DNA of 64,000 bases. It comes from Bacteroidales bacterium. Lineage in GTDB: Bacteria; Bacteroidota; Bacteroidia; Bacteroidales; Bacteroidaceae. The notes beneath the pieces were generated by a model. It saw only the letters and a list, made by a program, of their open reading frames with translations. It did not search any database and was not told where the DNA came from. The first letter of the stretch is position 1. Every line of letters begins with the position of its first letter. Shown piece after piece: positions 8,909 to 17,450 of the stretch. The stretch lies in assembly GCA_015060965.1 (NCBI GenBank), contig SUXN01000005.1, positions 1 to 64,000 on the forward strand. The letters are read 5' to 3'. Both the position numbers and the translations under genes were made by a program.

Positions 8909-10255
8909 ATGAAAAAAGTAATCACATACGGCACGTACGACCTTCTTCACCAGGGACACATCAACCTGCTGCGCCGCGCCAAGGAGCTGGGCGACTACCT
9001 CATCGTGGGCGTCACCAACGACAGTTTCGACCGCGAGCGAGGCAAGCTCAACGTATGCAACAACGTCCTCGAAAGGGTTGAGGCTGTAAAAGCGACAGGC
9101 CTCGCCGACCAGATAATAATAGAAGACTATTTCGGCCAGAAAATCGACGACATCCAAAAGTACGATGTCGACATCTTTGCCATAGGAAGCGATTGGGAAG
9201 GCAAGTTCGATTACCTTGGCGAGTATTGCAAGGTTGTATATCTTCCCCGCACCCAAGGCATCTCGTCGACAATGCTGCGCGAGGAGAAGCAGACAACCAT
9301 CAGGGTGGGCATCGCCGGTTGCGGCAACATCGCCCGTCGTTTCGTTCCCGAAGCCACATTCGTCAACGGCGTGGAAGTTGCCGGTGCATACGACCACAAC
9401 CCCGCAGTCCTGCAGGAGTTCGTGACAGCGAACAGGCTCGGCCAGGCATACAGCTCATACAGTTCAATGCTCGACGACGTCGATGCCGTATACATTGCCA
9501 CCCCGCACCTGAGCCACTACGAGCTCAGCAAGCAGGCACTGCTTGCAGGCAAGCATGTACTATGCGAGATACCCCTGGTACTGGAAGAGGCCCAGGCTCG
9601 CGAGCTCTACACCCTTGCCGAAGAGCAGAAGAGAGTGCTCATGGAAGCACACAAGACAGCATACTGCCCCGCCTTCAACCACCTGATGGTCATGATAAAG
9701 AGCGGCGCCATTGGCGAAGTAGTCGACATCGAGGCATCCCTATCACGACTGCTTCCCGACAAGACACGCCGCGAGTTCGACCCCTCACAGGCAGGCGGTT
9801 CAATGTACGAGTCAGCAGTCTACCCTTTGTTGCCCATCTTCAAGCTTCTGGGCACAGAGTACAAAGGGCTGAACATATACTCACGCATGGAAAACGGTGT
9901 CGACATATACACCAAAGGCGTCATGCGCTACCCCACCGCCGTATGCTCGTTCAAGCTGGGATTGGGCGTGAAGACCGAGGGCAACCTCGTCATCTCCGGC
10001 ACCAAGGGATACGCCTATGTAGAGGCTCCCTGGTGGAAGACCGACTATTTCGAGCTACGCTACGAAGACCGCAACAAGAACAAGAAGTTCTTCTACAAGT
10101 GGGACGAAGAGGGCCTGCGCTACGAGATACAGGAGTGGATATCCTGCATACTCAACGGACGTCTCTCATCGTCACGTCTCACAAAGCGCGAGAGCATAGC
10201 CATGGCAAGCGTAATGCAGCAGTTCACCGAACGTAAAAACTTCATCGAGATATGA
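8909..10255 (+). CDS. cytidylyltransferase (TagD-like) fused to Gfo/Idh/MocA oxidoreductase
   Basis: 448 aa, two domains. Residues 1-128 are a TagD/GCT-type nucleotidyltransferase: YGTYDLLHQGH with the HxGH motif at 14-17, VGVTND, and RTQGISST (114-121). Residues 131-448 are a Gfo/Idh/MocA oxidoreductase with the Rossmann motif VGIAGCGNIA (133-142) and YIATPHLSHYE. The usual catalytic E-K-P triplet reads E-I-P (220-222), so the standard Lys is absent. The stop overlaps the next dehydrogenase by ATGA. The plausible job is CDP-activation of an alditol phosphate whose carbon skeleton is made or modified by the oxidoreductase domain; the exact alcohol is unknown. The fusion is seen directly; the pathway is inferred. 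Confidence 0.88.
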   Translation: MKKVITYGTYDLLHQGHINLLRRAKELGDYLIVGVTNDSFDRERGKLNVCNNVLERVEAVKATGLADQIIIEDYFGQKIDDIQKYDVDIFAIGSDWEGKFDYLGEYCKVVYLPRTQGISSTMLREEKQTTIRVGIAGCGNIARRFVPEATFVNGVEVAGAYDHNPAVLQEFVTANRLGQAYSSYSSMLDDVDAVYIATPHLSHYELSKQALLAGKHVLCEIPLVLEEAQARELYTLAEEQKRVLMEAHKTAYCPAFNHLMVMIKSGAIGEVVDIEASLSRLLPDKTRREFDPSQAGGSMYESAVYPLLPIFKLLGTEYKGLNIYSRMENGVDIYTKGVMRYPTAVCSFKLGLGVKTEGNLVISGTKGYAYVEAPWWKTDYFELRYEDRNKNKKFFYKWDEEGLRYEIQEWISCILNGRLSSSRLTKRESIAMASVMQQFTERKNFIEI

Positions 10256-10947
10256 AAACAGCAATAGTCACAGGCGGCACGTCAGGTATCGGATTGGGAG
10301 TTGCAAGAATGCTGCTCTCAAAGGGATATCATGTATACGCCACATATGTAGGTCCCGATTTCGACGAGAAAACCGATAATTTCGAGCCCGTAAAGGTGGA
10401 CCAGACCAAGCGCGAGGAACTTTACCGTTTCATCAGCCACATAAAGCAGAACTGCGAAAGCGTGAACTGCATAGTATGCAATGCAGGAATGAGCATCAGG
10501 AAGCCATTCACCCAGGGCACCGACCAGGACTGGGATGCCATGATGGAGGTTGCCGTCAACTCACATTACATACTGGTGCGCGAGCTTTTCGGGCTCATCC
10601 CCCAAGGGTCAAGGATAATCTTCACAGGCTCGCAGATGGGCCTCATGCCCCACGCCATGGTCCTGGCCTACGGAGTGACAAAGGCAGCCGTGCACGCCCT
10701 TGCCAAGAACCTTGTCAAGGAGTTCGAGGGCACAGGCACCACCGTGAATGCCATAGTACCGGGGTTCGTCGAGACCCCATGGCAGAAGGAAAAGCCCGAG
10801 GAGATAAAGCAGAACATATACCGCAAGACAGCCATCCACCGCTTTGCCAGCGTTGACGAAGTAGTCGATGCATATCGCTTTTGCATAGACAACCCCTTCG
10901 TCAACGGCAGCCTCATAGAGGTCAACGGCGGCTACAGCTACAAGTAG
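10252..10947 (+). CDS. short-chain dehydrogenase/reductase
   Basis: 231 aa classical SDR: NAD(P)-binding TGGTSGIG (8-15), CNAG, catalytic Ser in TGSQMG, YGVTK (YxxxK), and the C-terminal LIEVNGGYSYK typical of FabG-like enzymes. It is translationally coupled (ATGA overlap) to the cytidylyltransferase/oxidoreductase fusion, so it very probably acts in the same nucleotide-alditol or sugar pathway. Substrate unknown. The last conserved gene before the DarTG insertion. Confidence 0.9.
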   Translation: MKTAIVTGGTSGIGLGVARMLLSKGYHVYATYVGPDFDEKTDNFEPVKVDQTKREELYRFISHIKQNCESVNCIVCNAGMSIRKPFTQGTDQDWDAMMEVAVNSHYILVRELFGLIPQGSRIIFTGSQMGLMPHAMVLAYGVTKAAVHALAKNLVKEFEGTGTTVNAIVPGFVETPWQKEKPEEIKQNIYRKTAIHRFASVDEVVDAYRFCIDNPFVNGSLIEVNGGYSYK

Positions 10948-11124
10948 CACAAGGTCGCCAGGCTCCGTCATCCCAATGAAAGCAGAAAGGGTTGTCAGGC
11001 CGGTGAAGGAGTTCTTCCGTTTGCAACATAATAGCAAAAACAATAAAGAAGAATAAAATAAAAATCGCTATCTTTACAAGATAAAAACAAAGACAAGTGG
11101 TGATAAGCAGAAAACCACAGCCCC

Positions 11125-11168
11125 AACCCCACCCTGCAGGAGCCTGACCGTTCCTGCAGGGACAAAAA
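11125..11168 (+). repeat. 44-bp direct repeat R1 with internal hairpin, upstream of darT
   Basis: Identical over 44 nt to 12942-12985. It contains a perfect 10-bp stem (CCCTGCAGGA at 11132-11141 with TCCTGCAGGG at 11152-11161) and a 10-nt loop, followed by an A-rich tail that is also similar between the copies (GAGAAAGAA). Its orientation is the same as R2, so the two bracket darTG as direct repeats. Confidence 0.9.
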
Positions 11169-11215
11169 GAGAAAGAAAAAGAAATAAAAAAAGGGAAATA
11201 AAACATCACATAGCA

Positions 11216-11224
11216 AATATTTGC
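11216..11224 (+). promoter_or_regulatory. possible -7 element for darT
   Basis: AATATTTGC is one base off the TAnnTTTGC consensus and lies 18 nt before darT. A second candidate, TATCTTTAC, lies at 11069-11077, upstream of repeat R1. It is not clear which, if either, is used. Confidence 0.3.
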
Positions 11225-11242
11225 AACAATAGTCCTCTGCTG

Positions 11243-11854
11243 ATGAAAAAGATAGAATATGGCTTCAGAATAACCCACATTAACAATATACCATATATCG
11301 ACAAAACGGGGTTCGTTCTTGCAGACTCACAACTTGCAAGCGAGAATTATATAGCTATAGGCGACACGAACGTTATTGACAAAAGAAAGGTAAGAATCAA
11401 TGGGATTAATCTCACAAAGTACATACCATTCTATTTTGGTCCCCGTTCTGTTATGTTGTATGTAATACAAAACGGTTATAATGGAGTCAAGAAACAAAAA
11501 GCAGAAGATATTGTTTACTGTGTAATAAGAATCAGTGATATTATTGCAAACAATATAAACTGCATATTTTCCGACGGCCATGCCTTAAACGCAATAACAA
11601 GATTCCATACACAGGAAGAACTTCCGCAATTAAACAATATAATATCCTACAACGATGTCTATGCACATTACTGGGTCAGCGAAGAAGACATAGATTTAAA
11701 ACGACGTAAGGAAGCAGAACTTCTGATAGAAAAAGAACTACCAAGAGAATACATTCGTGGATACATTGTATACAACAAGGAAGCTAAGGAAAGACTCGCC
11801 GGATATGGTATCAGCGAGAACAGAATAGTCATAAACTCCAACTATTATTTCTGA
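11243..11854 (+). CDS. darT: DarT toxin, DNA ADP-ribosyltransferase
   Basis: 203 aa, the usual DarT (DUF4433) length. Family marks: FRITHINNIPYI at the N-terminus (His12), an Arg-bearing DKRKVR segment (46-51), TKYIPFYFGPRSVMLYVI (58-75), and the C-terminal RRKEAELLIEKELP (154-167), which carries the catalytic-type Glu. DarT uses NAD+ to ADP-ribosylate thymidine or guanosine bases in single-stranded DNA, blocking replication; DarTG pairs are known anti-phage toxin-antitoxin systems. darG follows 7 nt downstream. The pair is AT-richer than the genes to its left and sits between two copies of a 44-bp repeat, which suggests arrival as a cassette. Confidence 0.92.
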   Translation: MKKIEYGFRITHINNIPYIDKTGFVLADSQLASENYIAIGDTNVIDKRKVRINGINLTKYIPFYFGPRSVMLYVIQNGYNGVKKQKAEDIVYCVIRISDIIANNINCIFSDGHALNAITRFHTQEELPQLNNIISYNDVYAHYWVSEEDIDLKRRKEAELLIEKELPREYIRGYIVYNKEAKERLAGYGISENRIVINSNYYF

Positions 11855-11861
11855 TTATATT

Positions 11862-12929
11862 ATGATTACATTTGTAAAAGGAGATTTGTTAGCCGACAGC
11901 GCACAAGCACTCGTGAACACAGTAAACACGGTTGGAGTCATGGGCAAGGGCATTGCCTTGCAATTCAAGGAGCAATACCCCGACAATTACAACGTGTACC
12001 GTAAAGTTTGCAAGGAGGGCAAACTTACTGTCGGTCAATTGCTAATCACCGAATGCAAACAGCTCGACGGTGTAAAGACAATAATCAATTTCCCCACAAA
12101 AACAACATGGCGCAAACCATCAGAGTATTCATATATACAATCGGGGCTTGTTGAACTTAAGAAAAAAATTATTGAACTGAACATCAGTTCAATAGCAATA
12201 CCCCCACTAGGCTCACATAACGGAGGTCTTGACTGGGCACGCGTAAAAACAATGATCATAGATTCACTTGGCGACCTGGACTGTGACATCAGGATATATG
12301 AGCCATCGGATGCCATAATCGAAAAAATGAAAGAGGAACGTGTCACTCTTACCCCGGCCCGCGCCATGCTGTTGGATGTATTGTGCGATATGGTATCATA
12401 CGGAGAGTTAATTTCTGTTTTTGCAGCAGAAAAGGCCGTTTACTTCCTGCAACGTATGGGAGCCAAGGATATATTCAAGATAAACTTTATACGAGGATAC
12501 TACGGACCATACTCCGGAGGCAAGATTGCCCACGTCATGTACTATCTTAACGGAAGCTATATAAAAGGCATGACCGGGATGCAAAACAAGCCTTTTGATG
12601 AAATATGGCTGCTTGATGATACGGCCGACTATGTAAAGGCATATCTCAACCAAACCGAGAACATTGAATATAAAGAGATATCCGAAAAAACTAAAGATTT
12701 TCTGCGTGGCTATTACTCTAACTACTCATTGGAACTGCTATCCACAATAGACTATATACTGTATTTAGAACAATTGGATACTACAATGAAAGAAATGGAT
12801 GAGGCCGAACAAATTGGATACCTAAGTGAGAACATCTCGAACTGGAGCAGCCGAAAGCAACGAATGTTCAATGGCAGCAAATTTATACCTATAATACTTA
12901 AGCATCTTCAACAACATAAAATCCAATAA
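11862..12929 (+). CDS. darG: DarG antitoxin, macrodomain DNA ADP-ribosylglycohydrolase
   Basis: 355 aa, the length of two-domain DarG. Residues 1-155 form a macrodomain: GDLLADSAQALVNTVNT, GVMGKGIALQFK (26-36), INFPTKTTWR with Lys80 at the position of the catalytic Lys described in DarG, and IAIPPLGSHNGGLDW. Residues about 170-355 match the C-terminal region that binds and neutralises DarT. It removes ADP-ribose from DNA and also blocks the toxin directly. The complete, uninterrupted pair suggests an active system. Confidence 0.93.
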   Translation: MITFVKGDLLADSAQALVNTVNTVGVMGKGIALQFKEQYPDNYNVYRKVCKEGKLTVGQLLITECKQLDGVKTIINFPTKTTWRKPSEYSYIQSGLVELKKKIIELNISSIAIPPLGSHNGGLDWARVKTMIIDSLGDLDCDIRIYEPSDAIIEKMKEERVTLTPARAMLLDVLCDMVSYGELISVFAAEKAVYFLQRMGAKDIFKINFIRGYYGPYSGGKIAHVMYYLNGSYIKGMTGMQNKPFDEIWLLDDTADYVKAYLNQTENIEYKEISEKTKDFLRGYYSNYSLELLSTIDYILYLEQLDTTMKEMDEAEQIGYLSENISNWSSRKQRMFNGSKFIPIILKHLQQHKIQ

Positions 12930-12941
12930 GCCACAAGATTA

Positions 12942-12985
12942 AACCCCACCCTGCAGGAGCCTGACCGTTCCTGCAGGGACAAAAA
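12942..12985 (+). repeat. 44-bp direct repeat R2 with internal hairpin, downstream of darG
   Basis: Second copy of R1, identical over 44 nt. Stem 12949-12958 with 12969-12978. It starts 12 nt after the darG stop and lies 40 nt before the next glycosyltransferase start. Recombination between R1 and R2 would remove exactly darTG. Confidence 0.9.
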
Positions 12986-13025
12986 AGAGAAAGAAGTAAA
13001 TAAAAACAATAAGAGATTGAAACTT

Positions 13026-13775
13026 ATGGAGAAATACTTCGACATACGATACGAATTCGATGTACCAACCATACACAAATCTATAGAAGAGCAGCTTGCC
13101 ACAGGCAAGCCCGGTTACATCTGCGTTGCCGACGGCAATATACTCACAATGGTACACAACGACACCGAATACCGCAAGATAGTAGACGGCAGCATATTCT
13201 CCATTTGCGACAGCAGCTGGGTGCCAAAGTTCGTAAAATGGATATACGGTTACCAGCGCAGCCACTATTGCGGTAGCGACATCTTTATAGATGTTGTGCG
13301 TCAACGCAAGTACCGCATGATATTCCTTGGCACAAAGCAGACTGTGCTCGATGCCCTGCAGCAGAATTTGTCAAAGGAGAATCCCGACGTTGCCGGTATG
13401 ACATTCAAGGAGCTTCCTTTCTGCACAGTGGACGAGTTCGACTACAAAGGGATAGCAGCAATGATAGAAAAGGACGGAGCCGACATCATTTGGGTGGCAC
13501 TCGGCGCTCCCAAGCAGGAGATATTTATGAACCGCCTCAAGCCCCACCTCAACAAGGGAGTGATGATAGCCATTGGCGCAGCGTTCAACTTTTACAGCGG
13601 CCTTGCCGATGCACCGCAGCGCTGCCCAGCCTGGATGCGCAAGCTGCACCTTGAATTTGTACACCGCATATTCAAAGAGCCCAAGAAACAGATAAGACGC
13701 TGCTGGGGAATAGTCACCACCCTTCCCCAGATTTTCAATAAAGAAAGGAAAGTCAAGAAAACGAACAAGCATTGA
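13026..13775 (+). CDS. WecG/TagA/CpsF-family glycosyltransferase (GT26)
   Basis: 249 aa from ATG 13026; a TTG nine bases upstream (13017) is an alternative. Marks of the family: ICVADGNILTMVHND, the DSSWVPKFVKW segment, IIWVALGAPKQEIFM, IGAAFNFYSG, and RCPAWMRKLHLEFVHRI. Members add ManNAc or ManNAcA (TagA, WecG) or other sugars to a lipid-linked first sugar at the cytoplasmic membrane. Because WecB is encoded in the same locus, UDP-ManNAc is a reasonable donor. It should act early, on an undecaprenyl-linked sugar placed by an enzyme encoded elsewhere. Confidence 0.92.
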   Translation: MEKYFDIRYEFDVPTIHKSIEEQLATGKPGYICVADGNILTMVHNDTEYRKIVDGSIFSICDSSWVPKFVKWIYGYQRSHYCGSDIFIDVVRQRKYRMIFLGTKQTVLDALQQNLSKENPDVAGMTFKELPFCTVDEFDYKGIAAMIEKDGADIIWVALGAPKQEIFMNRLKPHLNKGVMIAIGAAFNFYSGLADAPQRCPAWMRKLHLEFVHRIFKEPKKQIRRCWGIVTTLPQIFNKERKVKKTNKH

Positions 13776-13785
13776 ACAGTTTGAT

Positions 13786-15198
13786 ATGAAAAGATTCTTC
13801 AAAGACTTCTTCATTTATGGATTTGCATCAATATTAGGCAAGCTTGCAGCCGTTTTATTGATGCCAATCTACACAAGCATACTGACGAAAGAAGAATATG
13901 GTGCAATGGCTCTTATCATTGCTTGTCAAGGAGTTATAGGGTTGGTTTCCAATCTTAACATACATTCCGGCATTGCCAGGGACTACCACGAGGAGGGAAT
14001 AAACAGGACACAGCTTGTTTCCACCGGAATATGGTCCATCTTAGGAATCTCAAGCACAATACTTGTAGTTATGTTAATGACAAGCAAATTTTGGCTGACA
14101 AAAGTATTGGGACTTAGCGAGATTTACATAAATCCATTTATCCTGATGCTGTTTACAATACCTGCCGCCAGCCTACTGTCCTACTTTGCCATACTTACCA
14201 GATTCAAGAGAAAACCCGTTCTGTATTCAATAGGCACATTGATTCAATTGCTTGTCCAGCTATCGGTATCCATCACTGGAGTTGTATTCCTAAGACTCGG
14301 CATACTGTCAATCTTTGCAGGTACACTCTGTGGCGAATTGTTTGGAATATTATATTACAGCTACATCAACCGCAGCCACATTTCTTTCACATTCAACAAG
14401 GAATACATAAGACGCGCATTATTGTTCTCCATTCCTACACTGCCTGCCATACTTGCCGGTTGGATAGACAGTTCAATGGGACAGATAATAATCGGCAAAT
14501 ATATTTCAACGGCAGACCTTGGAGTGTACTCAATAGCACTGCAACTGTCATCGGTTTTTGCTTTCATCAGCATTGGCCTTAACAATGTTTGGTTGCCATA
14601 CTTGTACGAGAATTACAACAAGGAAGGCTTTATTAAAGAGATAAACCGCCTTTACACGGCAATTGTGCTCATACTGACAATTATTGCCGTATCAGTATCA
14701 TTGATGTCAAAAGAGATTGTACTGCTGTTGAGCAACAGCTCATATCTCGACGCAAGCAAGTACTTTACCCTATTGTGCATCCCTATGTGTGTGTACTTGC
14801 TTTTCCCAGTGGCAACATCAGGAATAAGCATCAGCCGCGACACTAAATATATAAGTATCTCCTATATTGCGGGAAGCATCATAAACATTGCGTTCCTGTT
14901 TTTTATGATAAAAAGTATAGGTATATATGCAGTACCTATCGCATTGGGACTATCGAGAATAGCTACATACTCCATTTTGTACTATATATCAAAAAGTAAA
15001 GGTATCATAGTTCTACCGAACGGAGTATTGGTGCTTCTAATAGTATCCATATTAGTATGTTTCTTCATTATAAACATTAATCTTGGAACCATTTACAGGG
15101 CAGCAATTGCAGTACTTGCCTGCGGCACAATTGCAGCATATATTGCAAAATATATAAACCTCAAACAATTCATTACGGCAAGAAAGAAACGTACATAA
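13786..15198 (+). CDS. wzx: Wzx-type polysaccharide flippase
   Basis: 470 aa, about 12-14 hydrophobic helices, with the MATE/PST-type N-terminus (FIYGFASILGKLAAVLLMPIYTSILTKEEYG). It would flip undecaprenyl-linked repeat units across the inner membrane. The gene starts 10 nt after the GT26 gene. From here to 26267 the locus becomes clearly AT-rich, with many ATA and TTA codons, unlike the part before 10950. Confidence 0.88.
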   Translation: MKRFFKDFFIYGFASILGKLAAVLLMPIYTSILTKEEYGAMALIIACQGVIGLVSNLNIHSGIARDYHEEGINRTQLVSTGIWSILGISSTILVVMLMTSKFWLTKVLGLSEIYINPFILMLFTIPAASLLSYFAILTRFKRKPVLYSIGTLIQLLVQLSVSITGVVFLRLGILSIFAGTLCGELFGILYYSYINRSHISFTFNKEYIRRALLFSIPTLPAILAGWIDSSMGQIIIGKYISTADLGVYSIALQLSSVFAFISIGLNNVWLPYLYENYNKEGFIKEINRLYTAIVLILTIIAVSVSLMSKEIVLLLSNSSYLDASKYFTLLCIPMCVYLLFPVATSGISISRDTKYISISYIAGSIINIAFLFFMIKSIGIYAVPIALGLSRIATYSILYYISKSKGIIVLPNGVLVLLIVSILVCFFIININLGTIYRAAIAVLACGTIAAYIAKYINLKQFITARKKRT

Positions 15199-15330
15199 AA
15201 TAAAGAATGATACCATACAAGTGCTGAGCCAAGCGTATATGCAAAAACAAGACTCGAGTATGGTCACAACCTCAATAAAAGCAAACAAAGAAAGTTCTAT
15301 ACATATCTAACATTATATAAAAACTAACTA

Positions 15331-16527
15331 ATGAATATTTTGTTCTATTGTAGTGAATACCCTCCATTCGTAACAGGAGGTATCGGTTCTGCGACAAAAA
15401 CAGTTGCAGAAGAACTTGCAAAGAGAGGGCATAATATATATATCGTAGGTTACTATGTATCTATGCCTACCAAAGGAGTTGTATACGAAAACATCAACAA
15501 TGTACATATCTACCGTATAAACAATGGCTACAGGAATAGTGCTATCAAGCAAAGGATATTTGGTATATTAAGCAGAATAGGAAAATCAAACTTCATAATA
15601 CAGAAAGAGGTATCATATATCGACGAATTTATCCAACACATAATTGATACCAAAAACATTGAAGTTATAGAGTTTACCGACTACTTGAACCAATGTTTAT
15701 ATACAAAGGGAAAATTGTCTTTTAAAAAATTCAGCATACCTTCCGTATTGCGAATTCACGGTTGTGCATCATTCCTTAATTCATTAAAGGGATTAGACAA
15801 GAAATATGTACACGAAAACGACCAAAGGCATTTTTCTCGTTGCAACCACATTTCATCTGTAAGCCAATATTCCTTGGACTATATTTTGGAAAATTTTGAT
15901 TGTAAGCACTTTAACCTTAAAGAGGTCATTTACAACCCAATAGACAAATCTTTCTTACAAAGAAATCCAGAAAATGACAATAATACAATATTGTTTATTG
16001 GCAAAATAACAGAGACAAAAGGCTGTTATTCTTTGTTAAAGGCATTCAACAATATTTCGTTGCGTTACCCCAATTGGAAACTCAGGCTTATAGGAAACGG
16101 AAATATCCAGGAAGCCAAAGGCTTTATCCACCCGGACGTTGTTGATAAAGTGACATTTGTAGGGTACTGCAACCGCGATAAAATAAAAGAGGAAATTGAC
16201 AATTGTTCTTTTGCCTGCATACCCACATATTTCGAGAATTTCAGTATGGTAGCACTCGAGGTGATGGCACGAGAAAAAGCGTTGGTTTATACAGAAAGAA
16301 CATCGGGAAAAGAAATAATAGAAGACAACAGCAATGGTTTCTTGGTTAATCCCGAAAACATAAAGGAAATAGAGGAAAAATGCAATGAATTGATTACCAA
16401 TGCGCAAAAGAGGAGGGAGTTTGCAGAAAAAGCATATTTTACAATCAAGGACAATTTCTTGGTTGAAACTATAACAGACAAGCTCGAAGATTTATACAAA
16501 AGAGCAATTGACCAGAAACAACATTAA
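15331..16527 (+). CDS. glycosyltransferase family 4
   Basis: 398 aa GT-B fold. N-terminal domain start YCSEYPPFVTGGIGSATKTVAEELAKRGH (glycine-rich acceptor loop); C-terminal donor domain with ILFIGKITETKGCYSLLKAF, LRLIGNG, and the E-x7-E region at ENFSMVALEVMAREKALVY. It adds one sugar to the growing repeat unit in the cytoplasm. It is preceded by 132 nt with no clear promoter. Donor and linkage cannot be predicted. Confidence 0.9.
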   Translation: MNILFYCSEYPPFVTGGIGSATKTVAEELAKRGHNIYIVGYYVSMPTKGVVYENINNVHIYRINNGYRNSAIKQRIFGILSRIGKSNFIIQKEVSYIDEFIQHIIDTKNIEVIEFTDYLNQCLYTKGKLSFKKFSIPSVLRIHGCASFLNSLKGLDKKYVHENDQRHFSRCNHISSVSQYSLDYILENFDCKHFNLKEVIYNPIDKSFLQRNPENDNNTILFIGKITETKGCYSLLKAFNNISLRYPNWKLRLIGNGNIQEAKGFIHPDVVDKVTFVGYCNRDKIKEEIDNCSFACIPTYFENFSMVALEVMAREKALVYTERTSGKEIIEDNSNGFLVNPENIKEIEEKCNELITNAQKRREFAEKAYFTIKDNFLVETITDKLEDLYKRAIDQKQH

Positions 16528-16720
16528 ACCACAACATTCGGACTTTTGCAATTGGCACAGTCCAATACATAGGATTAGATGAATTGATTATTACAAAAGC
16601 CGATTGCAGCATTAATCGATAAGGGCAAAGAATGTGATAATATACAATCAAAGCACTCTAATTCAAGAAGAACAAAAAACTTAACATAGTAATAATAAAG
16701 TACTGTAAAAAAGCAAGAAT

Positions 16721-17443
16721 ATGCTAAAAGGAATTTTTAGAAAAATCAGACGTAAATACGCAGAATACAAAGGCGGCGAAATATATATAAATTATTTAAG
16801 GGAGCAAGGGATCAAGATAGGTACACGTTGCCATATAGGCAAGCCGAGCACCATTGCTATTGATTACACCCGACCTTATCTGGTTGAAATTGGCAACAAT
16901 GTCAGAATGAACAATGGCTTCACATTGCTCACTCACGATTTTGCGACTTCTGTAATAACCAACGTATACGGCGAATTTCTACCGTCAGCGGGTAAAGTCA
17001 TAATAGGCAACAATGTTTATTTTGCACAGAAATGCACTGTAATGAAAGGAGTTACCATTGGAGACAATTGTATCATCGGATACGGTTCTTTAGTAACTAA
17101 AGACATACCCAGCAACAGCGTTGTGGCCGGTTCGCCGGCAAGAGTTATTTGCACCTTAGAAGAATATTACGAGAAGAGAAAAACAAAAGCATTGGAAGAG
17201 TCATTGGCAGTGGCCAATGAGATTGAGAAATACTACAAAAGAAAACCTGTCCCAACTGACTTTAGAGAAGAATTTGTGTACTTTGTTTCGGGCAACGAAG
17301 TAGAGAAATACCCCGAATTGCCTATAAAGCACCAACTTTCAACAATGGGAGACTGCTTTGACAGATGGGTTAGAGAACATAATGCTCCGTACAAGAGTTT
17401 CGAAGAATTCTTGAATGCGGCCAACAATTCAAAAAAAGAATAA
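16721..17443 (+). CDS. hexapeptide-repeat acyltransferase
   Basis: 240 aa. Left-handed beta-helix repeats from about residue 30 to 145 (VEIGNNVRMNNG, VIIGNNVYFAQKCTVMKGVTIGDNCIIGYGSLVTKDIP, then VVAGSPARVI), with the catalytic-type His in LLTHDF. The extra C-terminal helical part of about 90 aa is longer than in simple CysE/LacA-type enzymes. Likely O- or N-acetylates a sugar of the repeat unit, using acetyl-CoA. A 193-nt gap before it has no obvious gene or promoter. The start of the polymerase gene follows 7 nt after its stop. Confidence 0.87.
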   Translation: MLKGIFRKIRRKYAEYKGGEIYINYLREQGIKIGTRCHIGKPSTIAIDYTRPYLVEIGNNVRMNNGFTLLTHDFATSVITNVYGEFLPSAGKVIIGNNVYFAQKCTVMKGVTIGDNCIIGYGSLVTKDIPSNSVVAGSPARVICTLEEYYEKRKTKALEESLAVANEIEKYYKRKPVPTDFREEFVYFVSGNEVEKYPELPIKHQLSTMGDCFDRWVREHNAPYKSFEEFLNAANNSKKE

Positions 17444-17450
17444 AATAAAT

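Noticed and set aside
9193-10236. 347-codon frame on the plus strand
   Set aside because: Out of frame inside the cytidylyltransferase/oxidoreductase fusion; Arg/His-rich translation without domain signs.
11125-12985. R1/R2 as an invertible promoter switch
   Set aside because: The repeats have the same orientation, so recombination between them deletes rather than inverts; inversion would need only the inner palindromes.
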